From positions 1 through 56,737 of the forward strand of contig CAYQNJ010000008.1 in NCBI GenBank assembly GCA_964418835.1: DNA of 56,737 nucleotides. Direction: 5' to 3'. The position numbers and the translations under genes were made by a program. Each line of letters begins with the position of its first letter. Within the stretch, counting starts at the first letter, position 1. This document shows positions 52,456-56,737 of this stretch, piece by piece. Under the pieces are notes generated by a model. The model was given only the letters and a program-made list of their open reading frames with translations, made no database searches and was not told the origin of the DNA. Source of the stretch: UBA9076 sp964418835 (GTDB lineage: Bacteria > Bacillota_I > Bacilli_A > Erysipelotrichales > Erysipelotrichaceae).

Positions 52456-54807
52456 TTACTTCTTCCTTTGTTCCATAACTATTCTAACATTCATACAGAA
52501 TCCTACAATTTCTCTAGAGATATCTTGCATCATATTTTCAAACATCTCATAACCTTCAGACACATATGCTTGTAAAGGATTATTTTGTGCATAAGATCTT
52601 AAGTGAATACCATCTCTTAATTTACTCATCGTATCAATATGATTTACCCATGCTCTATCTATAATCTTTAAAACCATTGCTTTTTCTACAGGTAATACTT
52701 GTTGTTTTACAGGTTCAATCTTTTCTTCATATTCATTCCAAGATTTTTCTCTTAATATTTCTACTACATCTTCAATATCTTTATTTCCAAAAGAACTAGA
52801 ATCAATTTCTTCCTTAAATCCTAATTTCTTTAAACTATCAATAAGTTGTACTCCATCAATAGTTGGAGTTTTACTTGTATAATCTACATTGTTTTCTACA
52901 GTTTTCTTAATAACTCTATCAAACATTTCTTTTACTATTCCATGAACATCATCATTTTCTAATATAAAATTTCTTTGTTCATATATAATTTCTCTTTGTT
53001 GTCTTAAAACATCATCATATTCAAGTAATGCTTTACGACCATCAAAGTTAACACCTTCAACTCTTTTTTGTGCTGAACCAATAGCTTTTGTAATTTGTTT
53101 TGATTCTATTGCAACATCACCTAATGATGAAAATAACGCTTCCATTCTTTCACTACCAAATCTAACCATTAAATCATCTTGTACAGAAACATAGAATTGA
53201 GAAAAACCAGGGTCTCCTTGTCTACCACTTCTACCTCTTAACTGATTATCAATACGTCTAGATTCATGTCTTTCACTACCTAAAACTGCTAAACCACCTA
53301 GTTCAATAACACCTTCTTGTAGTTTGATGTCAGTACCTCTTCCAGCCATGTTTGTCGCAATAGTGACAGCACCTTTTCTACCAGCCTTCATTATTATTTC
53401 AGCTTCTCTTTGGTGGTTTTTCGCATTTAATACTTCATGTCTTATCTTTCTAGAATCTAACATTTTACTAATTAATTCTGATGTTTCAACCGCAATAGTA
53501 CCTACTAGTACTGGTTGTCCTTTTTCATGAAGTTCTTTAATCTTATTAACTAATGCTTCATACTTAGCTTTCTTTGTGCCATAAACAGCATCAGGTAAAT
53601 CAATTCTTGCGATTGGTCTATGAGTAGGTATTTCATATACTCTCATATTATAAATACTTAAGAATTCTTCTTCTTCAGTTTTTGCTGTACCAGTCATACC
53701 TGCTAGTTTGTTGTATAGTCTAAAAAAGTTTTGATAAGTAATAGTTGCTAGAGTAGTGGTTTCTTGTTTAATACCTATTCCTTCTTTTGCTTCTATAGCT
53801 TGATGTAAACCATCTGAATAAGCTCTACCCTTCATCATACGACCAGTATTTTGATCTACTATTACAATTTCATCATTTTCCTTATCAACTACATATTCAA
53901 TATCCTTAGCCATAATATAATTAGCCTTTAATGCTTGATTAATATGGTGAAGAGTATTTGTATGATCTAAATTATATAAATTCTCTACTTTAAAAGTCTT
54001 TTCAGCTTTTGCGACACCACTTTCAGTAAGTTGAATTGTTCTTCCTTTTATATCAATATCATAATCTTCTTTGCTTAAACTTTTCGCAAATCTATCTGCT
54101 TGTAAGTATTGATTAGCAGTTTGTTTTTGTCCTCCAGAAATAATTAGTGGTGTTCTAGATTCATCTATTAAAATACTATCCACCTCATCTACTAAGGCAA
54201 AGTTTAATTCCCTTAATACTCTATCTTCTACCCTAATAACCATATTATCTCTTAGATAATCAAATCCAACTTCTGCATTAGTTGTATATGTTACATCACA
54301 CAAGTATGCATTTCTTTTTTGAACTGGAGTTAATTGTCTTAAGTTTAAACCTACTGTTAAACCTAAAAATCTATGTATTTCACCCATCCATTCAGAGTCA
54401 CGCTTTGCAAGATATTCGTTCACTGTAACAACATGAACACCTTTGCCAGTTAATGCATTTAGATAAACTGCCATTACAGATGTAAGTGTTTTACCTTCAC
54501 CTGTCTTCATTTCCGCAATGTCTCCACCTTGCATAACTGCAGCACCCATTAATTGTTCTTTATATGGATATTCACCAATTACTCTATAAGCCGCTTCTCT
54601 TATAGTCGCAAAAGCTTCAACTAAAATATCATCTAAAGATGATCCATTTTGAAGTTTTTCCTTAAATTCTACTGTCTTTGCTTTAAGCTCATCATCACTC
54701 ATGTTTCTATAAGTTTCTGATAAAGCTAAAACAGGATTAATTTTATCTTCTATTTCTTTTAGACGTTTCTTATCAACGTTGAATATTTTATCGAATATAT
54801 TAGCCAT
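52456..54807 (-). CDS. secA: Preprotein translocase ATPase SecA
   Basis: Motor of the Sec export pathway, about 783 residues at this start. Walker A-type GEGKTLTSVMAVYLNAL, the DEVDSILIDESRTPLII Walker B region, TNMAGRGTDIKL and RGRSGRQGDPG are all present, and SecA begins FDKIFNVDKK. I start it at 54807 after GGAGG; the frame extends 17 codons upstream without a site. The C-terminal zinc-binding SEC-C tail is absent: the protein ends at NVRIVMEQRKK, as in some Firmicutes. prfB follows by one base, as in many Bacilli. Confidence 0.97.
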   Translation of the reverse strand: MANIFDKIFNVDKKRLKEIEDKINPVLALSETYRNMSDDELKAKTVEFKEKLQNGSSLDDILVEAFATIREAAYRVIGEYPYKEQLMGAAVMQGGDIAEMKTGEGKTLTSVMAVYLNALTGKGVHVVTVNEYLAKRDSEWMGEIHRFLGLTVGLNLRQLTPVQKRNAYLCDVTYTTNAEVGFDYLRDNMVIRVEDRVLRELNFALVDEVDSILIDESRTPLIISGGQKQTANQYLQADRFAKSLSKEDYDIDIKGRTIQLTESGVAKAEKTFKVENLYNLDHTNTLHHINQALKANYIMAKDIEYVVDKENDEIVIVDQNTGRMMKGRAYSDGLHQAIEAKEGIGIKQETTTLATITYQNFFRLYNKLAGMTGTAKTEEEEFLSIYNMRVYEIPTHRPIARIDLPDAVYGTKKAKYEALVNKIKELHEKGQPVLVGTIAVETSELISKMLDSRKIRHEVLNAKNHQREAEIIMKAGRKGAVTIATNMAGRGTDIKLQEGVIELGGLAVLGSERHESRRIDNQLRGRSGRQGDPGFSQFYVSVQDDLMVRFGSERMEALFSSLGDVAIESKQITKAIGSAQKRVEGVNFDGRKALLEYDDVLRQQREIIYEQRNFILENDDVHGIVKEMFDRVIKKTVENNVDYTSKTPTIDGVQLIDSLKKLGFKEEIDSSSFGNKDIEDVVEILREKSWNEYEEKIEPVKQQVLPVEKAMVLKIIDRAWVNHIDTMSKLRDGIHLRSYAQNNPLQAYVSEGYEMFENMMQDISREIVGFCMNVRIVMEQRKK

Positions 54808-54906
54808 AAAGCCTCCATTTAACTGAGTAATTATATCATTATAAAACTCACAATACAAAATTAGTATACATACAAATATTGTGTAAATTATGGTATTTCC
54901 TTGTGT

Positions 54907-56439
54907 TTACTCAAATTCTAACCATTTACCATTCTTTTTAAGTAATATCTTTCCATTAAATGGCGAACCATCTTCATATTCAAATGGAATAACAGTATTT
55001 CCATCAATATCTTTTACACCATATTTACCATTTTCATCAATCATTATTACTTTTCCATTAATATCAGGAAATGGTATTTTTATATATTCTCCTTTTATTT
55101 GAAAATTTGAGAATAAACCTTCTTTAGTACTCATAACTTCTTCACCATTATCATTTATGTAATACCATGTGTTATCTCTATAACCTAGTATTAATTCTCC
55201 ACCAAAACTTAAAATATTATCGTATATCGCATCAGTTAAAACATCACCATTTCCATTAATAACACCATAATTAAAATCAGTTCCATAATTAGCACCTTCG
55301 AGTAATTCACCTACACTCGAACTATAATAAATTTCTATATATGGTAATAAATTATACTCTTGGATTTGTTTTGTATCATCGCTTCTAGATATCGGACCAT
55401 CATCACCTAAAATTACTATTCCAACTTCTACTCCGTCATAATAAGGAATATAAGAACTTAAACCATGTCCACTTTCTATATTATATTGATTAACTTTGTT
55501 AATACCTGGATATTTATAAATATCTATACTAAGTTCGTAGTTATCAAAAACTTTAGGCATTGAATCACCAAGTGGCACTAAAATTACATTACCAGTGTTA
55601 TCAATTATTCCATACCCGTTTTCGTCAATAATAGTGTATATATCATCTATCAAACTATACGTAGTAATTGGTTCTGTTTGTCTATTTAAAATAGGTTCAA
55701 AATCATGAAGATTATCAATATTACCATCTATACTATTATTATTTGATTCTTCATTTAAATTATTCTTTGTTTCATCATGTTTTACCGATAAAAACTCATT
55801 ATCACTAATAAGAGCTACGATATCATTTACTATATACCCATCACTCTTATAAATTCTATTTTGTGTATATTCATTATAAATCTGATTTAGATTCTCTAAT
55901 AAACTAGCTGTAAACTTTACTTCATTACCCTTTGTAGGACCTTCCATATCATCCACAAACTTACCGTTTTCATACTTTAATAAATAATTTTCATTATTAG
56001 CTCTTAAATCGATTGTTTCATCAAAGTTATCATTAAAATAAGTTTCTGTCCCAAATGCATAACTAATAGTCATATATGCATCTCTTCTCTCATTATTTTT
56101 CAAATAACTAAACTCATAATCATAATACATAATATATTGATATAAAAATCTACCTGTCTCATCTTGCCAAATACTTAATGTTGGTCTATCCCTATTATTC
56201 GCATTTACATCCAAATGACCATCAAAAAACTCTGCATTCACATAATCATTCTTGTAAACTCCATAGTATTTAAATTTCTCATTTTTAGAAATATATCTAT
56301 TTATACTCGCAAGAGTCGCGGTATTTACATCATAGATTTTTACTTCTTCCTCTTCTACTGGTACTTCTTCTATCTTTGTTGTACTACAACCAGTAAGAAA
56401 CAAAAATAGAATCACTATTACTTTTAAAAATTTAACCAT
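54907..56439 (-). CDS. WG-repeat lipoprotein
   Basis: A protein of 510 residues with signal peptide and lipobox LTGC (Cys about 18), hence outside the membrane. The N-terminal 250 residues are acidic and unrecognised. From about 270 the sequence follows WG (KWG) beta repeats, including GYGIIDNTGNVI, YGVINGNGDVL, WYYINDNGEEV, and KYGVKDIDGNTVIPFEYEDG at the end. Such repeats likely form a beta-propeller-like or solenoid binding surface; the ligand is unknown. It lies between comFC and secA, where many Firmicutes carry hpf. GGAGG precedes the ATG. Confidence 0.8.
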   Translation of the reverse strand: MVKFLKVIVILFLFLTGCSTTKIEEVPVEEEEVKIYDVNTATLASINRYISKNEKFKYYGVYKNDYVNAEFFDGHLDVNANNRDRPTLSIWQDETGRFLYQYIMYYDYEFSYLKNNERRDAYMTISYAFGTETYFNDNFDETIDLRANNENYLLKYENGKFVDDMEGPTKGNEVKFTASLLENLNQIYNEYTQNRIYKSDGYIVNDIVALISDNEFLSVKHDETKNNLNEESNNNSIDGNIDNLHDFEPILNRQTEPITTYSLIDDIYTIIDENGYGIIDNTGNVILVPLGDSMPKVFDNYELSIDIYKYPGINKVNQYNIESGHGLSSYIPYYDGVEVGIVILGDDGPISRSDDTKQIQEYNLLPYIEIYYSSSVGELLEGANYGTDFNYGVINGNGDVLTDAIYDNILSFGGELILGYRDNTWYYINDNGEEVMSTKEGLFSNFQIKGEYIKIPFPDINGKVIMIDENGKYGVKDIDGNTVIPFEYEDGSPFNGKILLKKNGKWLEFE

Positions 56440-56447
56440 AAACCCTC

Positions 56448-56737
56448 CTACATAACATTTTTATGATTAGTAGAAATTGTATAAACTTTAAGTTTCTTTA
56501 CTTTTGGTTTAATGAGTTTTATAGCAGCTTTTAAAGTAGAACCTGTTGTACAAACATCATCAACCAATACAACTTTACTTGGTAACCTCATATCAATAAT
56601 ACCAATAGATTCACTTATTTGTAACCTTTGATCATAATGTAAGCCTAATTGTTTTGTATTATCTTTCTTATATAAACAATTAACTATATTCATATTAGTA
56701 TCCTCAAATATTTTAGTTAAATGATTAAATCCTCTTT
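56448..56737 (-). CDS. comFC: ComFC/GntX-type phosphoribosyltransferase-like competence protein (5' end beyond window)
   Basis: The C-terminal part of a ComF family protein. The frame is open to the window edge and begins within RGFNHLTKIF, the segment typical of ComFC, then shows the PRPP-binding loop VVLVDDVCTTGSTLKAA and ends with KVYTIS. At least half the protein, including the N-terminal cysteines, lies outside. ComFC is needed for uptake of transforming DNA in competent Firmicutes; here no other com genes are visible. It ends 8 bases before the WG-repeat gene starts. Confidence 0.88.
   Translation of the reverse strand, partial: RGFNHLTKIFEDTNMNIVNCLYKKDNTKQLGLHYDQRLQISESIGIIDMRLPSKVVLVDDVCTTGSTLKAAIKLIKPKVKKLKVYTISTNHKNVM

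Overview
The window is AT-rich, densely coded DNA from a low-GC Gram-positive bacterium. I infer a gut-type Bacilli/Erysipelotrichia relative from gene content and from the Gram-positive style of regulation: guanine riboswitch, PTS antiterminator, LacI and GntR sugar regulators, a frameshifted prfB and lipobox lipoproteins. TGA is used as a stop (for example at the end of the DUF1905 gene and at the prfB frameshift), so this is not a code-4 mollicute. No close species can be named from sequence alone. Most genes lie on the minus strand.

Left end (1-3,860): a worn defence island. A type I-like specificity subunit, an AbiJ/HEPN-like protein and a GIY-YIG/DUF4357 protein follow a 113-residue remnant of the partner DNA methylase, which is cut off exactly where a broken acetyltransferase gene begins. 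3,900-13,140: housekeeping genes. These are a guanine riboswitch-controlled purine permease and guaA, a nuclease/helicase-MazG pair, pyrG with a leader attenuator, a CcdA-thioredoxin fusion and uppP.

13,370-25,570: a maltodextrin regulon. It has malEFG without an ATPase, a lipoprotein amylase, malQ and an alpha-glucosidase. A divergent LacI-type regulator and glycogen/maltodextrin phosphorylase follow. Matching 14-bp AACGTT-centred operators precede malE and the phosphorylase. 25,570-38,170: small operons, namely a SAP-domain protein, a transporter, a five-gene HEPN-CBS / S66 peptidase / DUF1905 / cysteine hydrolase / alarmone-hydrolase-like cluster, tRNA-Ser(GGA), HAD phosphatases, an MFS exporter, an acidic coiled-coil protein, an amidase pseudoenzyme, pepV, exoA and aminopeptidase P.

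38,200-49,990: a full-length P1B-ATPase-like membrane protein that has lost every catalytic motif. Then come a PTS/NanE operon with its own BglG-family antiterminator and RNA target, a trehalose PTS operon with twin operators and TreR, a cytidylate-kinase-like gene and yaaA. 49,990-50,450 holds no gene but many hairpins that look like an unidentified structured RNA on the minus strand. 50,450-56,737: nudC, prfB (programmed +1 frameshift), secA, a WG-repeat lipoprotein, and comFC running off the right edge.

The strongest candidates for something undescribed are the catalytically dead P-type ATPase, the hairpin-rich candidate RNA at about 50.03-50.35 kb, the HEPN-CBS operon and the nuclease-helicase/MazG pair.
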